Under the pieces are notes generated by a model. It was not told the DNA's origin, ran no database searches, and was given only the letters and a program-made list of their open reading frames with translations. Below are positions 48,363-60,048 of a stretch of DNA of 64,000 nt, piece after piece. A program made the position numbers and the translations under genes. This DNA is from Planococcus citri (lineage: Eukaryota > Arthropoda > Insecta > Hemiptera > Pseudococcidae), in the NCBI RefSeq assembly GCF_950023065.1, contig NC_088680.1, positions 9,536,559 to 9,600,558 on the forward strand. The letters are read 5' to 3'. Positions within the stretch are counted from its first letter, which is position 1. Each line of letters opens with the position of its first letter.

Positions 48363-50130
48363 TTAATTAAAAAATAACAATCGCCTTTTAACAACAACAT
48401 ACGTAGCAACTCCAGCTCCAGCTGAAAGCAGCACGAGTGTAAAAAAAGACCATCCGATAACGGGTAAAGTACATCCAGGACACGATGGGCAAACCAAAGG
48501 AGGAGGCGTTGATTGATCTAATGACTCTGTTGGCTTCAACTCCGTTGTTTTCATAGGCCGTGTACGACGAGTACGCTCAGTGGACGTTATCGTCACCGCA
48601 TTTGGTGACTTTGATGATGTCTTTGGAGTTTTACGCGGCGTGATTTTAATTGTAACCGGCTTCGAAGTCGTTGACTTGGTCGACGATTCTGTGATATTTG
48701 ATCCCATAGTCGACGTTGTTGGAGTAGTTACATGGTGGGTCAAATTGCAGACTCGGTTGTGTTCAAGCATTACAGCATCGACAGGGTAATGTGTGCAATT
48801 GATTGGAGCTGAGAGGAAAACATCGATTAAATACAGAATAGGTTGAATTAATGAAAACATTTCGTATCAGTTAAGCTTACAAGAGAACTTTTAAAATTGA
48901 CACATCGCCCTAGAACAGTTTTTTGAATTTTCAAACTTTTCAAAAATCCAAAAATGAACTCGAGAACTTGAAATTTTAATCAAAGAGGTTTCTAGAACAA
49001 TATAATCTGTTCGTCCAGCTTCGTCGTTTGGTTCAAGTTGGAGAGTACCAGTTTAAAAGATCCCTTCGTTAGATTATCAATATTGTCCATCTTACGTGTC
49101 GCATCAAAGCAGTCAAAACCTTCCACCTCTTTTATTCTAAATTGCTTCAAAAACGTCTTCAAATTTTTACATTCGCAAAATTTGGCTGTTTCGTTCAGAT
49201 GAGGATTGAACTTGGTTAAGCTTATAGCTCGCAATTTGCACAAATTCTTCAGATTATTCGCTGTAAAACTGATATTATCATTATCCGCCAAATACAATTT
49301 TTCCAGCGGAGGTGGCGGAGAAGATAATATCGGCATTTGTGTCAAATTATTCCATCTAACACTCAGCGATTTCAAATTCGTATACGAACTAAGATTAAGT
49401 TTTCTGAATCCGCATTTTACCAATTCAAGGTTAGTGAGTCCTTTCGGGAATTTCCAGTTAAACTCATCGGTCGCATTCCAGTACCATAAGGCTAAGCTTT
49501 TCAAGCGGGACAAAGGCTCAAAGAGCCTGCTCCCCACACTATTTTTTATTTCTGCAGTGTTGAATGTAGGAGGGCCTATTATGCGCAGATTTAACAAGCT
49601 TATAAACGGATCGAACATTGACAGATTGTCTATCATCCATGGTCCATCGAACGAGAGATGAGCTTCTAAATACAGAACCTATTTTCAACAATTTTAAGAA
49701 TGGGTTATTTTATAAAAATAGATTTTCTTATTTGAAGATAGGATAACTAGGTACATCTACACATGATAAAACAACAGTTCATTTTCAGACATTCCACGAC
49801 AATTTATGTACATATTTATAAAAAGTAAACTCGAGACCACTAACAGATTGATCTGGAATTACTTATTTGGTAGATATTATTTAATGAGCTGATCACATCA
49901 TTGGTTTCAAACTGCAAAATGCTTACTTCATGTTTAACTTCAATTTGTCGCATATCAATGGTCGGAGTATAATTGAGTGAATAGGTAGTTCGAGCGCAGT
50001 ATGCTTGCTTAGCACTCTGTGCGGCACAGTTGATGTACCATTGCTTCACGTTGCTGGTGGTTTTCGAGATCAAGCATCCGAGAAATAGGACAAGTCCTAA
50101 GCACAACTGAAGTGAAAAGCAGATCTTCAT
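48363..50130 (-). CDS. single-pass leucine-rich-repeat membrane protein with VCPSCPGC box, copy 1
   Basis: Three minus-strand exons, 50130-49927, 49678-49096 and 48808-48363, give 410 residues. The signal peptide is at 1-27. A paired-cysteine motif, NCAAQSAKQAYC, follows. Residues about 69-255 hold four to five irregular leucine-rich repeats (FEPLSRLKSLALWYW, LTNLELVKC, YTNLKSLSV, PLEKLYLADN), closed by a cysteine cap (FCECKNL..FDCFD). A Thr/Ser/Lys stalk of about 80 residues looks O-glycosylated. Next come VCPSCPGC at 368-375, a membrane helix at about 377-402 and the tail KRRLLFFN. There is no kinase, TIR or other signalling domain. The layout suggests a cell-surface recognition or adhesion protein, but I recognise no named family. 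The start is ATG 50130; the frame upstream has only a GTG. Homologous to copy 2 with identical intron phases. Confidence 0.85.
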
Positions 50131-50175
50131 TAGGTAAATAAAACGAATGAACACGAAGGTCACTTTTTATACAGA
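50131..50175 (-). promoter_or_regulatory. TATA-containing proximal promoter of LRR copy 1
   Basis: On the minus strand, ctctgtataaaaag lies about 35 nt before the ATG. It is followed by cttcgtgttcattcgtt, which is nearly conserved (cttcgtgtccatccgtt) at the same place in copy 2. The start site probably falls at the tcattcg, leaving a leader of only about 20 nt. Confidence 0.45.
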
Positions 50176-51250
50176 GTTCATCACACAGGAAAATTTGAAT
50201 TATCCATTTAGTTGTGAAATATTATGAAAATGAGTTGGAATTTGATTGCAATTATATTTTCGTATTTTTATTTACACGAATGTTTGTTTATGTTTCATGA
50301 GTTGGCTTATGCTCAGTTTTGCTGACAGAATTATTTTTACATAGAAATTATTGGCTATTAAACGAATGAAAACCGCATTTAACCAATGTCAGTCAAGGCT
50401 CAACAGTCATTGAGATTTTTCAAAATGACAGGAGCGGAAAGTATGCGATTAACGAGTGCTTGTCGCCTATAGCGACTTAAATCGCACAAGTTAATCGCTA
50501 TTTCAATTTCATAATATTATGAGAGGAAAATAAATGCTGAAATTTTAAAAATTATACAGTTACTTTCCTCCCTAGGGAGGAAAGTAACTGCTTTCCGCGC
50601 ATGTTTGCTAGATGCGTTAAAGACGTATTTTCCAACCAGAAAACTGTCTAGGAAACAACTCATTTTCCGATTATATGAAATTAAAATAATTTACCTTGGG
50701 TGTAGGTAATAATACCTATAATGACGGAAAATAATTGAATTTTTCCCCTAAATTTTCAAACCAGTCGATTGATTTTCTTATAATTTTTCAAAAGCCTGAC
50801 ACGATGTCAGAAAGTCGACTGAATTTTTTTCAACATTTTCAAAAGTCAACGTGACGTGGAACAGCATCACGCAAATTTCGGATTGACCCATTGGGGAAAA
50901 AACATCTCCATGTCAAAAATAAGACTGATATGTAATTTCAACACAATTTGATACAATGTAAGTAGAAAAGTTGATCAAATTCTATATTATGATTTGAACG
51001 AAATATTCAAGATCAAATTGATCCAATTTTATAAAACAATTTTAATTAAAAGTTGATAAAGTTTGATAAGATCTGATCAAATTATGATAAAATTGATCCA
51101 ATTTTGTAAAATTACTTTCATCAAAACTGATATAATTATGTATGTAGTTTGACACAATTCTATCAAACTATGATGAATTTTTGATCCAATTTTATAAAAT
51201 TTTTTCTCCAACAGGTTGACACAACTCTATCTTTTACATAATTTTATCAA
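50176..51250. other. gene-free interval between the LRR genes, part 1
   Basis: AT-rich. It contains the 34-bp palindrome listed separately, and gatcaaa / tttgatc phrases repeated at 50,960-51,240 (for example aattttatcaaac and tgatccaattttataaaa). Confidence 0.45.
50557..50590. repeat. 34-bp perfect palindrome
   Basis: 17-nt arms cagttactttcctccct and agggaggaaagtaactg meet with no spacer. As RNA it would form a perfect hairpin apart from the unpaired turn. No T-run or gene end is adjacent, so a terminator role is not supported. Confidence 0.9.
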
Positions 51251-51256
51251 ACAGTA

Positions 51257-52722
51257 TATCGGGTGACCAAGAATAAGGGATTTCGATGTTATCAAAGGAA
51301 AGAAAATTCCTATTATGAAAATTAGAAAATTAAATAATCATGTAAAAAATAGGTGTTTATGATTGTTTCAATGAAACAAGAAATAATTTTTCATTTTGCA
51401 TCAAAACAAAAAACAAGCGAGGTCCTCGGGACCTGGCAACAAGGTTCCCCATTTTTGGATAAAGAATTTCTCTTTTTTAATTTGCATATGATCAAACAAA
51501 AGTAATTATTTGGGAATTACATTCATGTAAGCTTGGGAATTGGATTATGTTTGTTCTACTTCATACGTCTTATAGTAATGAAATGACGATCTGGTGATTC
51601 TTTTTTATATTACACATAGACATTATATTAGGTTCATTCAAGCACTCTAAATTTTCAGCAAAACTGAAAAACAAATTTTTAGTAACAACAGGGCGTCAAC
51701 AGCGGACCTACTAATTTTGAAAAGCTGTTAGTTTGAAAATGCCATTCATCATCTACAACTTAAATTTCCATTTACGTTTCTAGGGAGATAATCCGCTACA
51801 TTACCTCCCGCTCGCTAACCGCTCGGTGGACAAACTAGCGGTTTTCTCCCTTAAAACGTAAAATATTTTATGGAACAAGGGAGATAATGTGATCTTCAAC
51901 CATTTTGAGTTACTTCCCTCGCTTCACTCGGGAAATAAACCTCAAAATTTGTTGAAAATCACATTACCTCCCTAGTTGCATAATATACTATTAGGTATTT
52001 ACAAATTTTTGAAATCCTTCATTGTAAACACTTTCATCTTTCAATATTTAATTTGAAATTTAAAAAAAAATTTTAAGTAGAATTGGAATGTGCGGCTAAT
52101 AGAAAAATTTATTGCATAAACAGTAATAATTGTTGGCTGATAAAAACGAAGTTGATGCAATTGTCACTGAAAACTGAGGGTGCGCTTACCTTAAAGTACA
52201 AAACACATTATCATGTTACATAAATCGAAAAAGTATGTAGAATGAAGTACAAATTCAGATCTGGAATGAAATGAAATATTGAATAGAGGTATTTAGTTGA
52301 AATGAAATAGGAAAATTGACGTGAAAATGAAACTCAGTATTAAAAATTTGAATACTCTCTTGCTGTTTATTCTAAGCGTACCTCGAATTCTCAATGATGG
52401 CCTCAATCGCAGCGCAAATATTTGGCCGCAAAAAGAAAATTTTCTGTTCAGCTCGGTCCCTTCTTTCGGTGAACAGACTATAAGCACGTAAAAAGGTGTC
52501 TTATGGGTAGCGTAATACGCATCACATCAGACACCTTTCTAAATAACGCGGGGCGCTGAATTCTCCATAGCGATTTTAATAGAGTTCCCCATGGTGGGGG
52601 AACCCTAAAAATAATAATTCAAAAGCATTTTTTCTCGATTGTCAATTCATTGGGGAATTTTTTTCCCCGTTTTGGCTTATCAGAACATATCAAAACCCAT
52701 TATTCATTTCTTGGTCACCCAG
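51257..52722. mobile_element. TA-flanked inverted-repeat element, about 1.47 kb
   Basis: The left end reads TATCGGGTGACCAAGAAT and the right end mirrors CTGGGTGACCAAGAAATG; both are flanked by TA (51255-51256 and 52723-52724). This suits a decayed or non-autonomous Tc1/mariner-type element. Inside, gggagataatgtgat (about 51,889) and atcacattacctccct (about 51,958) form a second inverted pair. No transposase frame was found. Confidence 0.5.
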
Positions 52723-53219
52723 TACAGTTTGAAAATTATGTCACTTTTTTGGATTAAATTTGATACAATTTGTATCAAAGTTGATCAAACTTAATAAAAC
52801 CGTTTTTCCCCGATGAATTTTCAATTTTTAGCTTTTTTTTTCAATTTGAAAAGTTTTATGCTTCACGGAATTCAGGGGATGAAGGTGACGAAATCACTCA
52901 CAGGAGCAAGAAATTACAGAATATTAGGCATAATAAACGATATACCATAAGCTTGTATGAAACGAAATTAGAAATTTTTTGTGATTGCATAAAACCATGT
53001 TTTTTCTCATTCAACCCTTCTTATCTCAACCCCTATCAACGCTAGGGCAAAAACTGACACATTTATTTGAAATCCTCGTAAAATGCCCAAACTTTTTTAC
53101 TGAGATCATTTTTCAACTCCTAAATCATCCTCCGAGTAATACTCGATTGATTGCGTGACTTGAAAAAAGAAATTTAGAAATTTCCACTTTGGGAACCACT
53201 GACTGAAGGGAGTGAGAAT

Positions 53220-55532
53220 GGGTACATCTCCCCGAACCCCCCCCCCCATTTTGGGAGGAACGGTAAAAAGCACCTAGAAGGATAGTGCTAGGTTAATGCT
53301 GGATAGTGCACGCCCCCCTTCAACCCAATTTTTAAAAAAATTTGTGGCGGGGGGTACAGAGAAATGTGGTACCCCCCCATTCACAGAAGGGGGTTCAAAA
53401 CCACCTAGAAGGATAGTGCTAGGTTAGTGCTGCATAGTGCACGCATCCCCAACGGTTCCACGTTGGTGCACTCTCTCTTCACCCCCCTTTTCTCAAAAAA
53501 CTTGCGGCTGGGGGTACGGAGAAATGATTTACAAAAAAAGGGGAAGAACGTTGTATGAAAGGGTTAAAAGCGTAGTTCGATTCAGTTTCGTTAGTGTTGG
53601 TTAGTGCACACACTTATACAATTATTCCCCCTCCCCCTTCCTCCCTCAATATTAAATAAATAATTTTACACCCTATGGTCCAGTAAAATGAGCATCGAAT
53701 AGGAAAAAATCGAAGTGGCAAGCTGATTTTCGGAATATTGGTCCATTTTGATGTCCTGAAAACGAATCCGAGGAGTTCCCTACTGTACCGGGTGAGCTTC
53801 TCCCCAAATTGTGGATCTTAGCCCCCTCAATCGGGGTTTGTCCAAAATCTCGAATAATACATATTGACTCTAGCGCAAAAATGGTTTAAAAAAGTGTTGT
53901 TCTACTTGTACGTCAAAATTTTCCATCAGATTAGCCATTGATCAATTTTCCAGTCCCAGGGGGGGGGGGGGTGGACCTACGGCGCTTTGAACATAAGGAA
54001 GTTTGGAATAGCTACATAACGTTTTTAGTTAATATTTATTGTAATATTTTCAATCATTCAAAAATGGTATGGTGGAGGATCACTCTGTTTTTTTGAGGTA
54101 CAGAGCGGACTACGGTGTCACCCCTCCCATCTGCCCCTCACCATTATAGTTATTGGCCCATATAACGTACGTGAAGTGAATTGAAATGTACGGAAAATTG
54201 TAAAAATGTCGAATGGAATGTTAATACGAGTTTCAACTTTCAAACATCCATTATTTTTACGTAAAGTAATCAATTCTCCCCCTTTGTGGGTCCCAAGCCC
54301 CCGAAACTTTTTCCTATCCATCTTCTTCAATATGGGTCAAATTGGAAAAATTCCGCAATATGTTCTGATTCATGTAATTTGCCATAAAATGAACCTTCCT
54401 TTATATTTCTCACCCCTGAAGGGATGGATGGGGGAAGAACATAAATCATTGAATACATATTATTACGTAGGTACCCACCTTCTCGTTCTCACAATGAAAT
54501 TTTCAATTCAATCGTAATAGGCAGCGCAAACATTCCATTCGACATTTTTACAATTTTCCGTACATTTCAATTCACTTCACGTACGTTATATGGGCCAATA
54601 ACTATAATGGTGAGGGGCAGATGGGAGGGGTGACACCGTAGTCCGCTCTGTACCTCAAAAAAACAGAGTGATCCTCCACCATACCATTTTTGAATGATTG
54701 AAAATATTACAATAAATATTAACTAAAAACGTTATGTAGCTATTCCAAACTTCCTTATGTTCAAAGCGCCGTAGGTCCACCCCCCCCCCCCCCTGGGACT
54801 GGAAAATTGATCAATGGCTAATCTGATGGAAAATTTTGACGTACAAGTAGAACAACACTTTTTTAAACCATTTTTGCGCTAGAGTCAATATGTATTATTC
54901 GAGATTTTGGACAAACCCCGATTGGGGGGGCTAAGATCCACAATTTGGGGAGAAGCTCACCCGGTACAGTAGGGAACTCCTCGGATTCGTTTTCAGGACA
55001 TCAAAATGGACCAATATTCCGAAAATCAGCTTGCCACTTCGATTTTTTCCTATTCGATGCTCATTTTACTGGACCATAGGGTGTAAAATTATTTATTTAA
55101 TATTGAGGGAGGAAGGGGGAGGGGGAATAATTGTATAAGTGTGTGCACTAACCAACACTAACGAAACTGAATCGAACTACGCTTTTAACCCTTTCATACA
55201 ACGTTCTTCCCCTTTTTTTGTAAATCATTTCTCCGTACCCCCAGCCGCAAGTTTTTTGAGAAAAGGGGGGTGAAGAGAGAGTGCACCAACGTGGAACCGT
55301 TGGGGATGCGTGCACTATGCAGCACTAACCTAGCACTATCCTTCTAGGTGGTTTTGAACCCCCTTCTGTGAATGGGGGGGTACCACATTTCTCTGTACCC
55401 CCCGCCACAAATTTTTTTAAAAATTGGGTTGAAGGGGGGCGTGCACTATCCAGCATTAACCTAGCACTATCCTTCTAGGTGCTTTTTACCGTTCCTCCCA
55501 AAATGGGGGGGGGGGGTCGGGGAGATGTACCC
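53220..55532. mobile_element. 2.3-kb foldback element with about 1-kb terminal inverted repeats
   Basis: The arms, 53220 to about 54221 and about 54531-55532, are near-perfect reverse complements, starting GGGTACATCTCCCCGA and ending GGGGAGATGTACCC. The spacer is about 310 bp. Flanks agtgagaat (53211-53219) and gatgagaat (55533-55541) agree at 7 of 9 positions, as expected of a slightly mutated 9-bp target duplication. Very long inverted repeats plus 9-bp duplications are typical of Mutator-like elements. Inside each arm, a cctagaaggatagtgctagg phrase occurs twice, along with a ggggta(c/g)(a/g)gagaaatg phrase. No transposase is encoded. Confidence 0.82.
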
Positions 55533-55541
55533 GATGAGAAT

Positions 55542-56665
55542 CACTGAGCGAGATTTTCTATGAGTAAGTACTTAAGTAGCCATTTGAAGAGTGGTTCTTT
55601 ACGAGTGTTTCAAGTCCAGAATCGTTTCCCTACCCATCTTCTGTGAAGAATCATAAGCCAAAGTATGTAGGAAAAAAAATAGGCAATTTTCACAACTTTG
55701 AGTACCCCTGAACCGGTTTTGCAAGTCGATCTCAAAAATGTGATGATGGTTTCGGGATCGGGAAAAGGTCTACTTTTGACTATAACTAGATATGTATATT
55801 GTATATCGCAAAAATTTTATATATTTCCGGCTGCACTCTTTTGCGATTTGGGTTCGGTGCCCGTACTAAATGAGACTAATTAGTAATCATTAATCAAATT
55901 ACCTTAATCGTGTGAAAACAAAAGAAAGTTTCTTGTGACCTATGAAAATCAAATTGAGTTGAAATTTTTCGAGAAACTCGAATATTCTGATAGAAACTTT
56001 TTTCGAACATTTCTAAAGGATTTTCAGCTCCAAATTGGATCATTTTAGAATAAGTATCTCGTTAACGCATGAAAATGGGTTAAAATTTCGCGATAAATCC
56101 GAATACTTCGACGAAAATGTCTTGCTGTCTTTTCTGAAAGAATTTTGATAAAAAAATGAATCATGATCCTAGAATTTTGAAACCAAAATTAAATCATGAT
56201 CTTCAAGATTTTTGAAAACATGTTGTAGTTAAAATTTCGCGAGAAATTCAACTATCAAAATTTATTTAGAACATTTCTAAAGAAATAGGCCCAAATTATG
56301 TAGGTCATGATTTAGATTTTTTAAAAAAAGTCTCATATTGTGACCTATAAAAGTGAATTGAAATTTTATGAGAAATTCAAATATTCAGACAAAAATGTAT
56401 TTCGAGCACAAATTTTAGCACAAAAAAAATAACTCGACATTCGTTCCGTAGTATTTCGTAATTTATATTCACGCTTTCTTGGTTTATTTTAAACATGATT
56501 AATTTTCATCCAATGTTCTATTTTTATTCAACATATAGGGTACTTCCGCCGATTACGATCAATGCAAAATAAATATCAATTTCAACGACACCCAATCGAA
56601 TTTCATTTCATTCACGATGCATTACTTCAATTTGAAATCAAAGCATAACTCATAGCCTGTAAAAT
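55542..56665. other. 3' flank of the second LRR gene
   Basis: AT-rich, with loosely repeated attcgaatattc.gacaaaaatg and gaaattttgcgagaaattc phrases at about 55,960-56,420 (period about 110-150 bp). Towards 56,510 it resembles the 3' flank of LRR copy 1. Confidence 0.5.
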
Positions 56666-58254
56666 TTACTTCTTTCGACTCACAGTTGGAAAGAAAAATA
56701 ATCGTTTAGTGATAACGATATATATAGCAATTGCAGCGCCACTTGAAAACAGAGTGACTAAAAAGAAAAACCATCCTATAACGCATAAGAAACATCCAGG
56801 ACACGAAGGGCAAACAATAGGTGGAATCTTAGTCGTATTTGGAGGCGGTTTATCAGGCTTGGATACCGGCTGAGGTTCAGGGTCAGGTTCAGGGTGAGGT
56901 TCCGGACGCCATGGTTCGATTTCTGGTTCCATAGTCGTGGTCATTGGTCTCGCCGTGGAACAATTTTTTTTATGCCAGTCGATCAAATGATCGATTCGGT
57001 AATTAGGGTAATTCTTAATGCATTGCTGTTCTGGAAAAACGAAAAAATAACAGTTTCAGTTTTCAAATTTCAATTTCAGTTTTGGTTTTAATTTTTCCTC
57101 TTTTTTTTCAATTTCAAGTACCTACCTAGTTTCAGTTTTGTCATTCTTTGTTGTGTTGAAAAAATTTGTAATATAAATCAGGAGAAAAGTTCCCAAATTT
57201 AAATTAGCTGGGTAGATAATTGTAAACCTACGCCTTACCTTTGAAACCTCTGTAGAATCCACATAAGATGTCAGAATATTGACCCGAAATATTCAATGCA
57301 ATCATATAATTCTCCATCCGCTTGCATTCGCAATAGATCGCTAATACGGTGTTACCTTGACCTTCATACTCATTGAAGTTCTCTAAATCGAGCCATCGCA
57401 ATTGACACAAGTCGACAATATCTTCCACTGTTAACTTCATGTGTTCATTTGACACCAATCGTAATGTTCGAAGTGGAGGACGAGGTGACGATAGTAGTGG
57501 CATTCTGATTAATTTTTTATTAGCGTTCAAATCCAATAATTTTAAATTCGTATATTCACGCAGATCTAGTTCTATCAGATCACACAATTCCAGTGAAAGT
57601 TCTTCAATTCCTTTTGGAAATTTCCAACCTTCATGAATCCCTATCGGCTCCCAAAACCGTAGAGATAAAATTTTCAACGTCGACAAAGGCGCAAATAACC
57701 CGCTTTTCAGTTCCTCTCTGAATGTTACGTTGTCCACATCTATAGGTAACACTGGTGAGCCCATTACAACTAAATGCTTCAATTGATGAAACCTGTGAAA
57801 TATTGTGTAATTACTGATAGTCCAATTTCCATTAGTCCCAACATGAGCTTCCAGCCACTGAAAACATTTTCACTAGTATTACCATCCACTTCTTCATAAG
57901 AAACATTCCCAGCGAAGGAAATGATAAGATTATCGATTTTGGAAACTGATAAGCCCCCTCCCCCTAAATCGAGTTTTAATTCAAATTGAGTCGAAGATTA
58001 GTTTAAAATTCCATTTCAAACTACTACGTACTTACTTCGACTCCTGAATCTACATTCTCAAATGGGATTTCCAGAGGATAAAAACCATCTAAGATATTCT
58101 CCACTGTTCTTCCACAATATGCTTGAGTAGGACTCAATACATCACAACGAATGTCCCAGGTCCAGTCTCCATCTCCCGTTTTCGTTTTCGAGATCAAGCA
58201 ACTGAAAATCAGGATAAATCTTATAGCACAGTTTGAGCTGAAGCAGTAATTCAT
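56666..58254 (-). CDS. single-pass leucine-rich-repeat membrane protein with VCPSCPGC box, copy 2
   Basis: Three minus-strand exons, 58254-58036, 57857-57239 and 57030-56666, give 400 residues; an in-frame ATG at 58263 would add three. A signal peptide is followed by RCDVLSPTQAYCGRT, matching the paired cysteines of copy 1. The leucine-rich part includes FAPLSTLKILSLRFW, IEELSLELCDLIELDL, YTNLKLLDLNANKKLIRMP and LRWLDLENF, capped by YCECKRM..ILCGF. The stalk differs from copy 1: a Pro-Glu alternation (HPEPDPEPQP) replaces the Thr/Ser stretch. VCPSCPGC (352-359), a membrane helix at about 361-386 and the tail TKRLFFFPTVSRKK follow. Shared phrases are WKFPKG, LLSSPRPP/LSSPPPP, PSCPGC and VIGW.FF. 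Tandem duplication followed by strong divergence is inferred. Function unknown. Confidence 0.85.
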
Positions 58255-58263
58255 TGAGCACAT

Positions 58264-58302
58264 GGAACGGATGGACACGAAGCTCGCTTTTGATCAGAGG
58301 TT
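58264..58302 (-). promoter_or_regulatory. proximal promoter of LRR copy 2
   Basis: The minus-strand string ctctgatcaaaagcgagctt followed by cgtgtccatccgtt aligns without gaps to the copy 1 promoter. The TATAAAA there is replaced by GATCAAAA, so the TATA element has been lost or weakened. Confidence 0.4.
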
Positions 58303-58676
58303 TATCGCTCGGTAACATTTGAATCATCCATTTGTAACTTTCGAGTTGGGAAAATCTGCTTCAATTCAGAACATCAGAACGAATTTTTCGTATTTTGAAC
58401 GTTTTATTGATAAACTTCAGCACAAATCTGCGTGTATTTGTATTTGTATTTGTTATCAGCTCGTAATATTCATCAAAAAAAGTTTTTTAGTTTTTTCAGA
58501 GAAGAAATTATTGGCCAACAAACAGATAAAAATCAAGTACGGGGATTTGAGAAATAAATTTTTGAGGGATTTGGGACACGTTCTAAAAGCAATGATCTCG
58601 TAATTCAAAACTGAGAAAAAAACAGATAAAATGCCAAGATTTATGTAAAAATCGTAAAAAATTATAAAAATTGCTA

Positions 58677-59048
58677 TAGTCTGTTTCACGTAAGAAGCAT
58701 AACGCTCTAACTGAAAAGTTTCTGTTTTGTAGCCAAATAATTTCATATATTTTGTCAACTTAGGGTGCATCAATACTCGAAGTGAAAATGTAAAACAAAT
58801 TTTTCATCTATTTACGTTCATTTCGACAAAAACCTTTCATAATTTTGCATATTGCTCAATTTTTTCCTTTCTCTCACGCTTCCTAATCCATCTAATGGCT
58901 TTAAAAATGGAAAATGATTTGAAAATCTGTTTTACATTTATTTGCAAGTGGTGATGTACCCTAAGTTTTCAATGAAAACTAGAATTATTTGGCTACAAAA
59001 TAGAAACTTTTCAGTTAGAGCGTTATGCTTCTTACGTGAAACAGACTA
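58677..59048. mobile_element. 372-bp MITE with about 70-bp terminal inverted repeats
   Basis: Ends begin TAGTCTGTTTCACGTAAGAA and are mirrored with few mismatches over about 70 bp. TA flanks both ends (58675-58676 and 59049-59050). Size, end structure and TA duplication fit a Tc1/mariner-derived MITE. No protein is encoded. Confidence 0.85.
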
Positions 59049-59562
59049 TAGAATACCTACTAAAAAGAACTCAATGAAATGTAAACAAATACGCGTGGAA
59101 AAAAATTACTCAAAATTCTCAAAAAAAAATTGTCAATCAACTTTTATTTAATTTCTGGAAAATTCAGCTTGGATGATTAAATAAATTTTCCAAAATTTCT
59201 GCTTCATTTCTATACCTACATGAAATTTTCCACACTTCAAGAAAAATCGTGACATTCTCAACTTCATGATAATGATAATTTAAGATGATTCGTTATATAG
59301 CGAACGATTTCAAATGGGGTGGAAAAATTGATCACGAATGATTGAATGAATGAATCACCAATATGGAAAGTTGGGAACTAAACGAAAAAAAAAATATTTT
59401 GCAGTAAAACTCAAAAACTCTTCATCACAAATCTATTTCTATCAACAAAAGTTGGAGTTGACTCGTTTTTGATTTGAACAATTCGCTCACGAATGATATG
59501 GAAATATGGAAATCAAATCGAAAGACTATACATACTTACACGACACAAACAAACGAAATAAT
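59049..59562. other. gene-free interval
   Basis: AT-rich. It contains a few gatcacgaatgattgaatg and caattcgctcacgaatgat phrases reminiscent of the satellite motif at 6.7-9.4 kb. Nothing else was recognised. Confidence 0.4.
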
Positions 59563-59830
59563 TGTTTATCATTATAACGAAAATATTCGACTCGTCTTCG
59601 ACTAAAATGACTTCGAAAAATAAACAACACATAAACGCATAATTGTGGACTGTATAATTCCAACGTCAATAACAATAATAAAATTACAACTGAAAATTAC
59701 GCTCTCGTACGTACGAAAAGATAAGAAAAAAAAAGGAAAAACGTAGTGAACCGAATACAACCGAACCGGTTACAGATAATCGAACGAATATTCGCTAGGT
59801 ACCTATTCGATACAATAACATACGTTAACA
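59563..59830 (-). mobile_element. probable 3' LTR of the Bel/Pao element
   Basis: On the minus strand a purine run GGGGGGAGAA (59832-59841), fitting a polypurine tract, is followed by TGTTAACGTATG, a plausible LTR start at 59830. A possible end, ..ATAAACA, lies at 59563. The 5' LTR is outside the window, so the outer limit is not verified. Confidence 0.5.
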
Positions 59831-60048
59831 ATTCTCCCCCCGAAAAGGAGATCAAACAAAATATCTCCTTTTCCAAAAACAAAAAAAACTTAAAAAAAAC
59901 ACAAAACTAAAAAACTTAACAAAATAACATCATATAACTTCCAAAATTACAAAAAACAAAGTACATTTGAGTATCAAAATAACATTATCGATAAATATTA
60001 CGATTACATATCAAAATACATCGAAGTATAAATACATTGTATCATATA

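Noticed and set aside
49840..50163. Longer LRR copy 1 start at 50163
   Set aside because: That codon is GTG, not ATG. The signal peptide begins at the ATG at 50130 and the exon ends at the donor at 49926.
59697..59882. Small minus-strand frame after the polyprotein
   Set aside because: It spans the polypurine tract and the LTR start and has no protein features.
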